From: Verrucomicrobiia bacterium
GTDB taxonomy: Bacteria; Verrucomicrobiota; Verrucomicrobiia; Limisphaerales; Pedosphaeraceae
Direction of reading: 5' to 3'
Length of the DNA stretch: 64,000 nt
NCBI GenBank assembly: GCA_036268055.1
Contig: DATAUW010000018.1
Span: forward strand, 124,001 to 188,000
A program made the position numbers and the translations under genes. The notes beneath the pieces were generated by a model that had not been told where the DNA came from, ran no database searches, and was given only the letters and a program-made list of their open reading frames with translations. Below, one piece after another: positions 53,152-61,092 of this stretch (its first letter is position 1; every line of letters begins with the position of its first letter).

Positions 53152-54237
53152 ATGATTACCGCAGCACGTTCCCCCGCGTGGTTTCGCGAGGCACTCGCTA
53201 TCGCTGATGACCTCAGGGATACCCTAGGAGTCCTCCTGGTTGCCAATTTGAAAGGACGCACGACTCCGATTGATGACTACGAGACCGATTCGATTGCCAC
53301 GGAATTCCTTTCTGACAAGGAATTGGACGATTTTATCCAAGGATTCGAGCGAGCTGGCATATACTGTGAAGTGGTCGTGGACGAAGGGGGGTTCGTGAAA
53401 TGGCTTAATGAAGGTCATTTCCAGTTCGGACGACCACGCCCAATCATCTACAACGTGACCCAGAACGGAACCGGCCCGGCCCGATTTTCCTTGGTCCCAG
53501 GACTATGCCGTCTGCACCGCCTGCCGCTTGTGGATTCTGACGCGTACACTGCGGCCCTCGGCCAGCACAAGTACCACTTCATCTCACTTCTGGAGCACTT
53601 CGGCCTGCCCGTAGCCCGCTCCTGGTGGTTTACCAGGCATGGGTGGTGGCCAGCCCGGCCTCCGACCGGGTTAAGGGTTATCGCAAAGCCCACCTTGGAC
53701 TCGGCCAGCGTTGGCATCCACGGGGACAGCGTATCGTTTGTCGATGCCGGCCTTGAGACCCGATTGACATCGCTAGCCAAGAGTTTCCGCCAGGCAATTA
53801 CAGTTCAGGAATTCATCCCCGGGTTTGAAGTTGAGGTTCCGGTGCTGGAAGCGCAGGAACCGAGAGCCTGCATGGCCGTCGGGATCCAACTCGAAGGTCG
53901 CAGGAATCTCGGAGATTCGTTCTTGGTGTACGACGATGTATTTGCAGATGGTTACGAGTTTTACGATTTTTCTGAAGAAAATGACGAAGGTGCTTCCCGA
54001 ATTATGGCCATTGCGCGGCAAGCGCACGTGGGCCTCGGGTTTACCGGCCCATCCAGAATAGACTTTCGTGTGTCCGCCACAGGCGACATCAGAATAATGG
54101 AGGTGACCTGTAAACCACACCTGACTGCCCACACCAGCTTCGCCTACTCATTAGCCTCAATGGGCCATCCTTATCATGACCTGCTGAAATTTCTTGTTGG
54201 ATCTGCGGCCCAACGTTTGGGCATACGCTCGAAGTGA
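53152..54237 (+). CDS. ATP-grasp ligase (D-Ala-D-Ala-ligase-like)
   Basis: 361 residues. ATP-grasp order: ALGQHKYHFISLLEHFGLPVARSWWF, LRVIAKPTLDSASVGI (ATP-binding Lys), ITVQEFIPGFEVEVPVL (Glu-x-x-P), then the metal-site region SRIDFRVSATGDIRIMEVTCKPHL, where D-Ala-D-Ala ligases have a DFR... and a terminal E-x-N. Here the Asn is replaced by Cys (EVTCKP). It would join two small carboxylic or amino acids with ATP. Between a putative exporter and a TPR ATPase, it suggests a small-molecule (dipeptide-like) pathway with efflux. Product unknown. Confidence 0.82.
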   Translation: MITAARSPAWFREALAIADDLRDTLGVLLVANLKGRTTPIDDYETDSIATEFLSDKELDDFIQGFERAGIYCEVVVDEGGFVKWLNEGHFQFGRPRPIIYNVTQNGTGPARFSLVPGLCRLHRLPLVDSDAYTAALGQHKYHFISLLEHFGLPVARSWWFTRHGWWPARPPTGLRVIAKPTLDSASVGIHGDSVSFVDAGLETRLTSLAKSFRQAITVQEFIPGFEVEVPVLEAQEPRACMAVGIQLEGRRNLGDSFLVYDDVFADGYEFYDFSEENDEGASRIMAIARQAHVGLGFTGPSRIDFRVSATGDIRIMEVTCKPHLTAHTSFAYSLASMGHPYHDLLKFLVGSAAQRLGIRSK

Positions 54238-54247
54238 TCGAGCGCGA

Positions 54248-56710
54248 TCAATCCACTGACCAGAACTGGATGTCGCTTAGAAGAAAGCCCCGGCCATAGA
54301 ATTCCCAGTGCTTCCCGAGCTTAGCCTGTGACGAGCCGAGAAGGATTCTGTCCAAAGCCTCGATCCCCAGTTTTTGGGCATCGCCGATCGCGGCACCGAG
54401 AAGTCCATGGCGCTCGCGAATTGTCTCTCGGATTGTCGGATATAGACCATCTATCAGAGGAAGGCATCCCTCGTATATTTGCTTTGCGGACGCGCTATCG
54501 CCAGTTAGCGCGGTCAATGCGGCAACATTATTACCAATGAAGTACTTGTGATATGGATCGCAAGGGCTGTCCGAGGAGAGCAGCCTGTAGCAGTCTTGAA
54601 GCCGTCTTTTCGCATCCTCTACCTGGCCAGCATGCGCCAGCAGCACCGCATAGTTGTTGGCGATCAGGAGGCTGTCCCCCGAAGTGGGCGGTTCGATCTG
54701 CACCTGCGACAGAATGCGGACGGCCATTTCTGCGGAGAGCTTGCCGCTTAGAAAGCCGGCCAAGACAAAATTGTTGATCGGGATTTCAAGGGACGGCCAC
54801 GGTAATGCATGCCGATTCACTAACGCATCCAGTTCCTCAGCCCGGCGAACCGCGTCTTCAAAGCGAGCAGATGCAAGGAGATTCGCCACCAGATTATTTA
54901 GCGTATAATAATATTGTATTGGATGACGTGGCAGGTCGTTCGAATGAAATGAACCGAAGAATTCCAAAGCGTTCTCCAGCCGTTGTGTGGCAACCGGCAG
55001 GCGATGAAGCGGTTCCGAGCGTCTCCGCAACACGTTAAGTGCGTATAGTGCCCAAGGATCAACCCTCCTCCGTGCATAGTAGTATTTCGTGAGGTCCTCC
55101 TCAAGTCGTGAGGCTTCCTCCATTGCGTTGATTTCAACCAAGCTAATCATTCGAGCTTGGGCAATTCGGGACCAGATCTCGCCCTCCTCGTCCTTGAGCC
55201 GATCCCAAGGTTTGAGCAGCGCTGCCGATTCCGCGAAATCCTTCACCCGGTGCGATTTGAGGCGAATCTGGGCTTTGAGATAGTCCCGCTCCGCCAGGAG
55301 GGCATCTGGGAGGAACGCCTCAATGGAAGCAACGGCATCCATCGCCTCGCCGAGCTTGTCGGTCTCAAATGCATCGTATGCGCGGCACATCTGCGCCAAG
55401 AAATCCTTGATCAGCCCCCAAAACGCGGTCTGGAACAAAGAGTTTGGCTCCGGGGTCAGGCTCTTCTGCCGCCTCGCATGGAGGGCAGCCAGGGCGTAGC
55501 AGGTCAACGCTTCCTCAAGGCGGTCGGCGAGAATAAGGTGGTTCCATCTTCCTTCGTAGTCGCCAGGCCTCATGATGCGCAGGCACTCCGCATACTTTGC
55601 GTGATATTTCCGGTGTTCCGATCTCCCAGAGCGGTGGAAGTAATCATGTAGAGTCCCGCTCTGGAACTGGACCATCCCTCCCAGAAGTGTCAGCAGTCTC
55701 GCGTCCGTCGCTGCTGTGAGGGCGGCTTGCAATTTTTCGGCCGTTTGCCCCGTCAGGCATTGAGCGTCATCAAGGGTGAAAGACCGCCCAAGAATTGCGG
55801 CAGCGGACAGAATTGGATCCAGTTCGGGCGCTTGCCGAACGAGCGAGTGCATCCGGTTGCTCAGCAGGTTCGCGAAAAGTCCATCGAAACCGTGAGCGTC
55901 CTTTGTCAAATTGGTATCTCGAAGATGCACGCTGAAGTCGTGGAGCAGATCAAGCCTGCCATCCGTTGCCTCATACAAACCATCAACCTCCTGTTCTTTC
56001 ATCTCGGGAAAACCGAACGTGCGTAAAGCGGTCGACATTTCGGCGCGAGCAATGGGGTGAATTTGAAAGACCTCAGTTGGAACCTTGCATTCATCCAGCA
56101 GTGTGCTTAGCCGGGGAGGAGGAGTTTCGCGTACGCCAAAAAGGAGCTGAACATCAGCAAGCGCCGGATAAAGGTCCTGTAGATGGGATGAAGCGATCAG
56201 CGCCAGCAAATCCCAGGAGGCTGGGTCCCAGAAATCCATGTGATCCAAGGTAAGGAGAAGACGCTTTTTTTGGGCCACCGCTTGGATGACGAACAGAAGA
56301 TCCTGCTCCTCCTTGCTCAGGATGATGGCTTCACGTGCAAGCGAGTTTCGCCGGAAGTGTAACAAATCGTCAAGTAGATGGCTTGTTGCGGACCCGAACA
56401 TCGGAATAGCACCGGATGCATCTTTAACGCTCTCTTTGAGGATCTCAACCCGCGCCAGATCTTTTGCCCCAGGGGTCGCCAGCGTGAGCCATGGAAACAG
56501 TTTTCGTTGCGAGGCGAAGGAGTCCCCTCTTGCCTGCAAGGAAGCCTTTCGGGTGGCTTTCCACTCCTCCGCCACTTGATCAAGCGTCCAGCTTACCCCG
56601 GTGCCAGGAGCACCACACACAACGATCGCGATTTTGCCAGTGGTGGGCGCTTTGGACGCCATTCTGTCGATGACCGCCTGCTGCCCGTTCACGCTTTCCA
56701 AACGAAGCAT
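54248..56710 (-). CDS. MalT-like P-loop/TPR protein with degenerate Walker A, no HTH
   Basis: 820 residues, converging with the ATP-grasp gene (10 bases between stops). N-terminal P-loop region reads CGAPGTGVSWTL, so the Lys of GK(S/T) is missing; Walker B-like LLLTLDHMDFWD (~150-165) remains. A helical STAND-like domain with DPILSAAAILGRSFTLDDAQ follows, and residues ~380-800 are TPR-like helices. It resembles the MalT/AAA_16 type of signalling ATPase but lacks a C-terminal HTH. Could be a non-hydrolysing sensor or scaffold. It shares a 16-bp start-region sequence with the ATP-grasp gene. Confidence 0.75.
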   Translation of the reverse strand: MLRLESVNGQQAVIDRMASKAPTTGKIAIVVCGAPGTGVSWTLDQVAEEWKATRKASLQARGDSFASQRKLFPWLTLATPGAKDLARVEILKESVKDASGAIPMFGSATSHLLDDLLHFRRNSLAREAIILSKEEQDLLFVIQAVAQKKRLLLTLDHMDFWDPASWDLLALIASSHLQDLYPALADVQLLFGVRETPPPRLSTLLDECKVPTEVFQIHPIARAEMSTALRTFGFPEMKEQEVDGLYEATDGRLDLLHDFSVHLRDTNLTKDAHGFDGLFANLLSNRMHSLVRQAPELDPILSAAAILGRSFTLDDAQCLTGQTAEKLQAALTAATDARLLTLLGGMVQFQSGTLHDYFHRSGRSEHRKYHAKYAECLRIMRPGDYEGRWNHLILADRLEEALTCYALAALHARRQKSLTPEPNSLFQTAFWGLIKDFLAQMCRAYDAFETDKLGEAMDAVASIEAFLPDALLAERDYLKAQIRLKSHRVKDFAESAALLKPWDRLKDEEGEIWSRIAQARMISLVEINAMEEASRLEEDLTKYYYARRRVDPWALYALNVLRRRSEPLHRLPVATQRLENALEFFGSFHSNDLPRHPIQYYYTLNNLVANLLASARFEDAVRRAEELDALVNRHALPWPSLEIPINNFVLAGFLSGKLSAEMAVRILSQVQIEPPTSGDSLLIANNYAVLLAHAGQVEDAKRRLQDCYRLLSSDSPCDPYHKYFIGNNVAALTALTGDSASAKQIYEGCLPLIDGLYPTIRETIRERHGLLGAAIGDAQKLGIEALDRILLGSSQAKLGKHWEFYGRGFLLSDIQFWSVD

Positions 56711-56724
56711 AATCTTCAGTTATC
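56709..56724 (-). promoter_or_regulatory. 16-bp sequence shared by two start regions (copy 2)
   Basis: On the minus strand this reads GATAACTGAAGATTAT and its last AT is part of the ATG start (56710). It is the exact counterpart of 53133-53148. Confidence 0.65.
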
Positions 56725-56806
56725 GATGATACTGCCAGTGTTTTGGCTCGACGGCAATCGTTTCCGGATTTGCATTTTTGTATAAAAGGGCCGCGTTTGT
56801 TGAAGG

Positions 56807-57745
56807 TCAAATATTCATTTTGTTCCGTGGATGGCAACGAGCCAGTATCCTTCGCTGGCTGCGTGCGGTAACATGCACGTATATCGTTGTTGTCGTAATG
56901 GAACTGTGGCCAAGGAGACGTTGGATATGCCGGAGGTCTGCGCCATCCTCCAAGAGCAATGTTGCAACTGTGTGTCTCAACATGTGGGGTGTGATGCGAC
57001 GGTTTCCCGCGTTGGCGGAGGTGTGACGGCGCAGGACAGCGCGTATTGATTGATCAGACATACGTGATCCTCGACGGTTCACGAATACTGGATCGTCCAA
57101 ACCGGCCTCGCTGGATTTTCTCACCGCAATTTGGGCATCTAATGCGTGGCGAAAAGCATCACACACAATGGGAATTTCTCGTTCGCGATTGCCCTTGCCT
57201 TGGACTGAAATCGAAAGCCTTTGAGTATCGATGTGACCGATATTTGTTGCAACGACTTCGCTCACGCGCATGCCAGTGGCAAAAAGTAATTCCACGATTG
57301 CCGTATCACGAGTTTTCCGTTGCATCGCCTTTGGGCTTGTTCCCGTTTGCTGTCGAGTCGAATTGAGCAGAGACCTGACAGCCGAGCGTGCAATTGTACG
57401 CGGCAGGCTCAGACCAACCTTAACTTCGTTACGCAACCCAGCAATTATGTTGGTTGGGGTTTTTTCGTACCGTTCAAAACTAGCAAACATTGATTTGACG
57501 ACCGCCAACCGCCGGCGGACTGTTCGGGGCTTCGCATCTGTCATGCTTCCGAGCCAACAGCGGACGCTATCGCGATTGACCGTTTGGATCTGAACGCCGG
57601 TTTGGCTCTTATTTGCCAGGAAATTCAGAAAATGATCCAAATCGTGCCCGTAAGCTTTGAGTGTGTGTGGACTGAGTTTGCGGTGGTCCGTGCAATGTGC
57701 CAAGAACCATTCGATTCCCAAATTGAGTTCTGTCGATTCATTCAT
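56807..57745 (-). CDS. XerC/XerD-like tyrosine recombinase
   Basis: 312 residues, the usual length. N-terminal SAM-like core-binding domain (~10-95). Catalytic residues: Arg in LLFATGMRVSEVVA, Lys in VQGKGNRERE, HMLRH (His-x-x-Arg), LLGHSS (G-H), Tyr in TTTIYVHV. All five are present, unlike the integrase at 24401-25450. It lies just inside the right copy of the ~380-bp direct repeat, so it may move the segment between the two repeats. Confidence 0.92.
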   Translation of the reverse strand: MNESTELNLGIEWFLAHCTDHRKLSPHTLKAYGHDLDHFLNFLANKSQTGVQIQTVNRDSVRCWLGSMTDAKPRTVRRRLAVVKSMFASFERYEKTPTNIIAGLRNEVKVGLSLPRTIARSAVRSLLNSTRQQTGTSPKAMQRKTRDTAIVELLFATGMRVSEVVATNIGHIDTQRLSISVQGKGNREREIPIVCDAFRHALDAQIAVRKSSEAGLDDPVFVNRRGSRMSDQSIRAVLRRHTSANAGNRRITPHMLRHTVATLLLEDGADLRHIQRLLGHSSITTTTIYVHVTARSQRRILARCHPRNKMNI

Positions 57746-57837
57746 ATTCCCATCGAGATTATCAAGTTCGGGTGTTCCAATGCGAGGCGGCGAATTCTGT
57801 CAAGACCGACTTTCACGAACCAGCGATTGCACGCATT

Positions 57838-58222
57838 TTTGTCCATGATGGCAGAAGTGCGCGAGCGGCAACGATGAAATCTTTGTAGCGCAATTTAACG
57901 TCGGTGTAATAAGGGGAATGTGCGTTTCCAATAATATGGATGAGCCTTGCGCCACGCCCGGACTCGTTCCACTTCACCCGGTCCGCCCCATAGTTTTCGA
58001 TTCCCAGGTTTCGCCAGCCATTGTTTCTGGCTCAAAATCTTGCTGGCCTTGCGACAACGTGCCCGGGTACAGAACCGTTGGTGGTGGTGGTTGCGGGGAT
58101 CGGTGGTGAATAAATTTTTGCAGGATAAACATCTACGACTGCTGCCGTTGCGGTGTGTGCGTTTCATATCGCACACCACCGCGCGTCTCCACGCGACGAA
58201 CCGGCAGGGAAAAATGGCTCTC
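57838..58222. repeat. ~380-bp direct repeat, copy 2 (right flank of cargo)
   Basis: Matches 51686-52063 nearly throughout, with small changes. The 6.1 kb between the copies holds the exporter, ATP-grasp, TPR ATPase and XerC/D genes. Confidence 0.8.
57895..58167 (-). CDS. Small zinc-ribbon protein, copy 2
   Basis: Start taken at ATG 58167 (MKRTHRNGSSRRCLSCKNLF); 90 residues. Cys pairs RCLSCKNLFTTDPR and FCTRARCRKASKILSQKQWLAKPGNRK, then VERVRAWRKAHPYYWKR: a family pattern I recall as a small protein common near recombinases. The C-terminus ends early compared with that pattern, so it may be truncated. A decayed partner is at 51655-52011. Confidence 0.6.
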   Translation of the reverse strand: MKRTHRNGSSRRCLSCKNLFTTDPRNHHHQRFCTRARCRKASKILSQKQWLAKPGNRKLWGGPGEVERVRAWRKAHPYYWKRTFPLLHRR

Positions 58223-58317
58223 AACCGCAGGAAGATTTTAGCAGCCGCGCTTGGCGCGGCTCAAATTACGCCCCATTGGGCCGTTCTGGTCAATGAGGAA
58301 GTGCGCCCTAATAGGGC

Positions 58318-58542
58318 GTGCCACGCGACGCCAAAATTCACGCGCAACTGAAGAAATTCGGCGCGAGTGTCCGTCGCGAACGGATCGTCAAGGGCATTAC
58401 ACAGGAGAAGCTGGCCGAACTGGTTGATTTGAACATCCGGTCCGTGCAGAAAATCGAAGCCGGACAAATCAATGTTCTGGTGACAACAACGATGCGGATT
58501 CAGCACGCGCTGGACTGTCCTTGGGGCAAGTTGATGTCATGA
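58318..58542 (+). CDS. Small XRE-family HTH protein
   Basis: 74 residues, GTG start 58318 (VPRDAKIHAQLKKFG). Cro/C1-type HTH: FGASVRRERIVKGITQEKLAELVDLNIRSVQKIEAGQINV, the full five-helix pattern. Lies between the zinc-ribbon gene and hipB and may regulate either. The ~380-bp block containing it is missing from copy 1 of the direct repeat. Confidence 0.75.
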   Translation: MPRDAKIHAQLKKFGASVRRERIVKGITQEKLAELVDLNIRSVQKIEAGQINVLVTTTMRIQHALDCPWGKLMS

Positions 58543-58763
58543 GCCAATTTTGGCTGTTTGCATTTGCATACCGAGCGTGCCTCGTGCCTCTATTATATGG
58601 CTCGCTCCCGCCGTCAAGGTAGTGCGCCCTGCTGCCCGTCGCCTCCACCTTGACTGCGTTCGCTCCGCCAAGGGATGGCACTTAGGAATCACGCTCGGAG
58701 TCTGCATGTCTGGTTTTGAAACTTTGCCGCAGGGGCTATAAAAGGAGGTTTTCATGCGTATTT
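58543..58763. other. Gene-free stretch
   Basis: No gene is seen. 58597-58641 resembles 52057-52097 (text around GTAGTGCGCCCTG), so this is part of the ancestral repeat block. Confidence 0.5.
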
Positions 58764-58825
58764 AACGCTTCTTAAATGATGCTTTACTTGACATTTTATG
58801 ATTTAGGCATCATATATGAAGCGTT
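58764..58825. promoter_or_regulatory. hipBA promoter and inverted-repeat operator
   Basis: Two arms of 20 bases, 58764-58783 and 58806-58825, are inverted with 17/20 matches and end in perfect AACGCTTC/GAAGCGTT. The right arm abuts ATG 58826. TTGACA (58788-58793) lies between the arms, so RNA polymerase and a repressor would compete. Confidence 0.8.
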
Positions 58826-59179
58826 ATGAAAATAATCAAACAAGCGACTGATGTTGGTATCCTGACCGAAATCGGCCAGCGGCTGGCCCGCCTGCGGCTG
58901 GAAAAGAACCTCACCCAAGTCCAGTTGGCGGAACAGGCCGGTGTCTCAAAAAGCACGGTGCAGCGGCTGGAATCCGGCGACGTGTCCCCCCAGTTGTCAG
59001 GCTTCATCCGCGTGTGTCGCGTGCTGGATTTGATTGAGCGGTTTGATTTGCTCGTGCCCGAGCCGGTGACCAGTCCGGTCGAACAATTAAAACTGGACGG
59101 CAGGCGGCGCAAACGTGCCTCCGCACCCAAAGCCCAGAAACCTTCTGCGAAAAAATGGCAATGGGGGGATGAACAATGA
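58826..59179 (+). CDS. hipB: HipB-like antitoxin (XRE HTH)
   Basis: 117 residues. HTH GQRLARLRLEKNLTQVQLAEQAGVSKSTVQRLESGDVSP (~17-55), then a short dimer helix and a basic tail. Overlaps hipA by ATGA (59176-59179). Expected to neutralise HipA and to bind the operator directly upstream. Confidence 0.88.
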   Translation: MKIIKQATDVGILTEIGQRLARLRLEKNLTQVQLAEQAGVSKSTVQRLESGDVSPQLSGFIRVCRVLDLIERFDLLVPEPVTSPVEQLKLDGRRRKRASAPKAQKPSAKKWQWGDEQ

Positions 59180-60483
59180 CTCTCGCGGAAGTAAAACTTT
59201 GGGGACGGACCATCGGCGCGGTCTCATTGGAAGATGGCGGTCAATTCGCCGCCTTTCAGTATGATCCCGCTTTTACCCGGAGCGGCATTGAAGTTTCGCC
59301 GATCATCATGCCGTTGAACGAGCGCGTGTATGTTTTTCCTGATTTGCCGCCAAAAACTTTTCACGGTCTGCCCGGTCTGCTCGCCGATTCCCTGCCGGAC
59401 AAGTTCGGCAATGCGCTGATTGATACCTGGCTCTCCACCCAAGGCCGAACACCCGAAAGTTTCAATGCGGTGGAGAGGCTTTGCTACACCGGTCCGCGCG
59501 GCATGGGCGCGCTGGAATTTGCACCCGCCATCGGCCCGAAACCGCAACCAGCCAAACACATCGAGATTGATGCGCTGGTCAAGCTGGCCTCGGAGGTATT
59601 AAGCCATCGTAAGAATCTTAAAACCACTTTTGCCAGCGAGAGCCGGAAAAATGCGCTGAACGATATTTTGCGCGTAGGCACTTCTGCCGGCGGCGCACGC
59701 GCCAAGGCTGTTATCGCCTGGAACCGGGAGACCAATGAAGTGCGCTCCGGCCAGATCGCCGCCGGAGCGGGATTTGATTATTGGCTGCTGAAATTCGATG
59801 GCGTCACCGGCAACAAGGACAAGGAACTGGAAGACCCCAAGGGCTACGGCGCGATTGAATACGCCTATTATCTGATGGCGAAGGCGGCGGGCATCAACAT
59901 GAGCGAATGCCGTTTGCTGGAGGAAAACGGACGGCGGCATTTCATGACCCGGCGTTTTGACCGGCTTGCAGGCGGCGAGAAGCTGCACATGCAATCGCTG
60001 TGCGCGCTCGCCCATTTTGATTTCAACCAAGCGGGCGCGTATGCCTACGAACAGGCGCTGCTCATAATCCGCCAGTTGAATCTCCCGATGGCCGACGTGG
60101 AGGAACAGTTTCGCCGGATGGCGTTCAACCTCATCGCCCGCAACCAGGACGACCACGTCAAGAACATCGCCTTCCTGATGGACAAGACCGGACGCTGGTC
60201 GCTCGCGCCCGCCTTCGACGTGACTTACAGTTACAATCCCACCGGTAGTTGGACCGACCGCCACCAGATGACGATGAACGGCAAGCGCGACGGATTCACG
60301 CTGACCGACTTTCGCGCCTTTGCCAAGATTGCCCTGATGAAACGCGGTCGTGACGAGGCCATCCTTGCCGAAGTGCTCGATGCCGTGAAAAAATGGCCGG
60401 ACTACGCCGAGCAGGCGGAGGTGACAACCGACTGGCGCAAACAGATCCGGCAGAACCACCGCCTGGATTTGCCCGCCAAATAA
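59176..60483 (+). CDS. hipA: HipA-like serine/threonine kinase toxin
   Basis: 435 residues. HipA landmarks: N-terminal domain with VKLWGRTIGAVS, Gly-rich STSAGGARAKAVI equivalent (VGTSAGGARAKA, ~170-180), DYWLLKFDG, CRLLEENGRRHFMTRRFDR and the catalytic NQDDHVKNIAFLMD (~320-333) with LAPAFDVTYSYNP (DFG-like). Known HipA kinases phosphorylate a tRNA synthetase and stop growth. Placed ~280 bases from attR, it should stabilise the island against loss. Confidence 0.9.
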   Translation: MTLAEVKLWGRTIGAVSLEDGGQFAAFQYDPAFTRSGIEVSPIIMPLNERVYVFPDLPPKTFHGLPGLLADSLPDKFGNALIDTWLSTQGRTPESFNAVERLCYTGPRGMGALEFAPAIGPKPQPAKHIEIDALVKLASEVLSHRKNLKTTFASESRKNALNDILRVGTSAGGARAKAVIAWNRETNEVRSGQIAAGAGFDYWLLKFDGVTGNKDKELEDPKGYGAIEYAYYLMAKAAGINMSECRLLEENGRRHFMTRRFDRLAGGEKLHMQSLCALAHFDFNQAGAYAYEQALLIIRQLNLPMADVEEQFRRMAFNLIARNQDDHVKNIAFLMDKTGRWSLAPAFDVTYSYNPTGSWTDRHQMTMNGKRDGFTLTDFRAFAKIALMKRGRDEAILAEVLDAVKKWPDYAEQAEVTTDWRKQIRQNHRLDLPAK

Positions 60484-60597
60484 AAAGTCAAAGCGATGAA
60501 TCCAAAAACATCATTCCAACAGCCATTGAGTAATCTATATACTTCGGATTTATTTCAAATCGCAAGTTGATGATCCGCCTGCCGAGCGTTGAAAAAA

Positions 60598-60618
60598 GTG
60601 CCAGCAAAAGTGCCAGCA
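60598..60618 (+). promoter_or_regulatory. Probable integrase arm-type sites, right end
   Basis: GTGCCAGCA at 60598-60606 and at 60610-60618, 12 bases apart. Differs by one base in 21 from 24276-24296. Confidence 0.55.
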
Positions 60619-60761
60619 CAGACCCTTTTAGCAGGGTAAAAACCGATAGAAAAAGATATGGCCGGATATGGGTTGACAATTAACGCAACTCGTTTATAGT
60701 CAAACAGTCAGCGATGCCATAGACGATTGATTTCGAGTGGCTTGTGGAAGACGAGACTCGG

Positions 60762-60785
60762 TCGATTCCGACCCTCGCCTCCAAT
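60762..60785. other. attR: 24-bp repeat of the tRNA-Cys 3' end
   Basis: Exact copy of 24207-24230, not part of a complete tRNA. Marks the right boundary of the 36.6-kb island. Confidence 0.85.
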
Positions 60786-60831
60786 TCCATCTGCATGAGC
60801 AGAAGTGGTTTAGGGGGATAGGGTGTCCAAA

Positions 60832-60852
60832 CGGACACCAAAACGGACACCA
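60832..60852. promoter_or_regulatory. Paired 9-bp sites of a second element
   Basis: CGGACACCA at 60832-60840 and 60844-60852, again with a 12-base period, and an inverted GTGTCC just before (60823-60828). Same architecture as the left island's arm sites but different sequence. Confidence 0.5.
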
Positions 60853-60956
60853 CTTTTCCAATCCGTCACAATCCGTGTTGAATGCTGGCACCATCTGCCA
60901 AGTATCATTTAACGCGTTGGAGGCGGCTTCATTTACCGTCGTGTAGCCATGACCAA

Positions 60957-61092
60957 CATGAATACACGTTACCGTTTAATTTTCCGTGGCCTTCGCGGCG
61001 GGATGTATTATTCCGTGGACAAGACCACGGGCAAGCGCACCAGGCGCAGGCCGCGAAGGTTGTGGCAGCGGCGCGGAACGAATCCGCTCAGT
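60957..61092 (+). pseudogene. 5' remnant of a second integrase
   Basis: ATG 60957 begins MNTRYRLIFRGLRGGMYYSVDKTTGKRT, clearly related to the start of the 24401 integrase. Near 61040 the frame shifts, and the related text QAQAAKVVAAARNESAQ is readable in another frame up to about 61092. After that the sequence becomes the reverse strand of the Zot gene. Confidence 0.65.

Larger units (their letters stand above)
24207..60785. mobile_element. 36.6-kb mobilizable genomic island integrated in tRNA-Cys
   Basis: Bounded by an exact 24-bp direct repeat (24207-24230 and 60762-60785). It carries an integrase adjacent to attL, a MobF relaxase, an operon of DISARM-type genes, an ABC-3C-like defence locus, recombinase/partition-like modules, an ATP-grasp/exporter cargo and a HipBA pair. 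No VirD4/TraD or type IV secretion genes are seen, so I call it mobilizable rather than conjugative. The boundaries rest on the repeat; excision has not been shown. Confidence 0.8.
60484..60956. other. Gene-free right-end region containing arm sites and attR
   Basis: No gene is seen. It holds the right-hand GTGCCAGCA pair (60598-60618), the attR repeat (60762-60785), and beyond attR a second paired-site array (60832-60852). Confidence 0.6.

Noticed and set aside
60488-60679. 63-codon frame with a hydrophobic segment near attR
   Set aside because: It runs across the repeated arm sites and has no ribosome-binding site or neighbour context.
60883-60891. Single inverted copy of the 9-bp arm site beyond attR
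   Set aside because: A lone 9-mer is expected by chance about once in this length of sequence.
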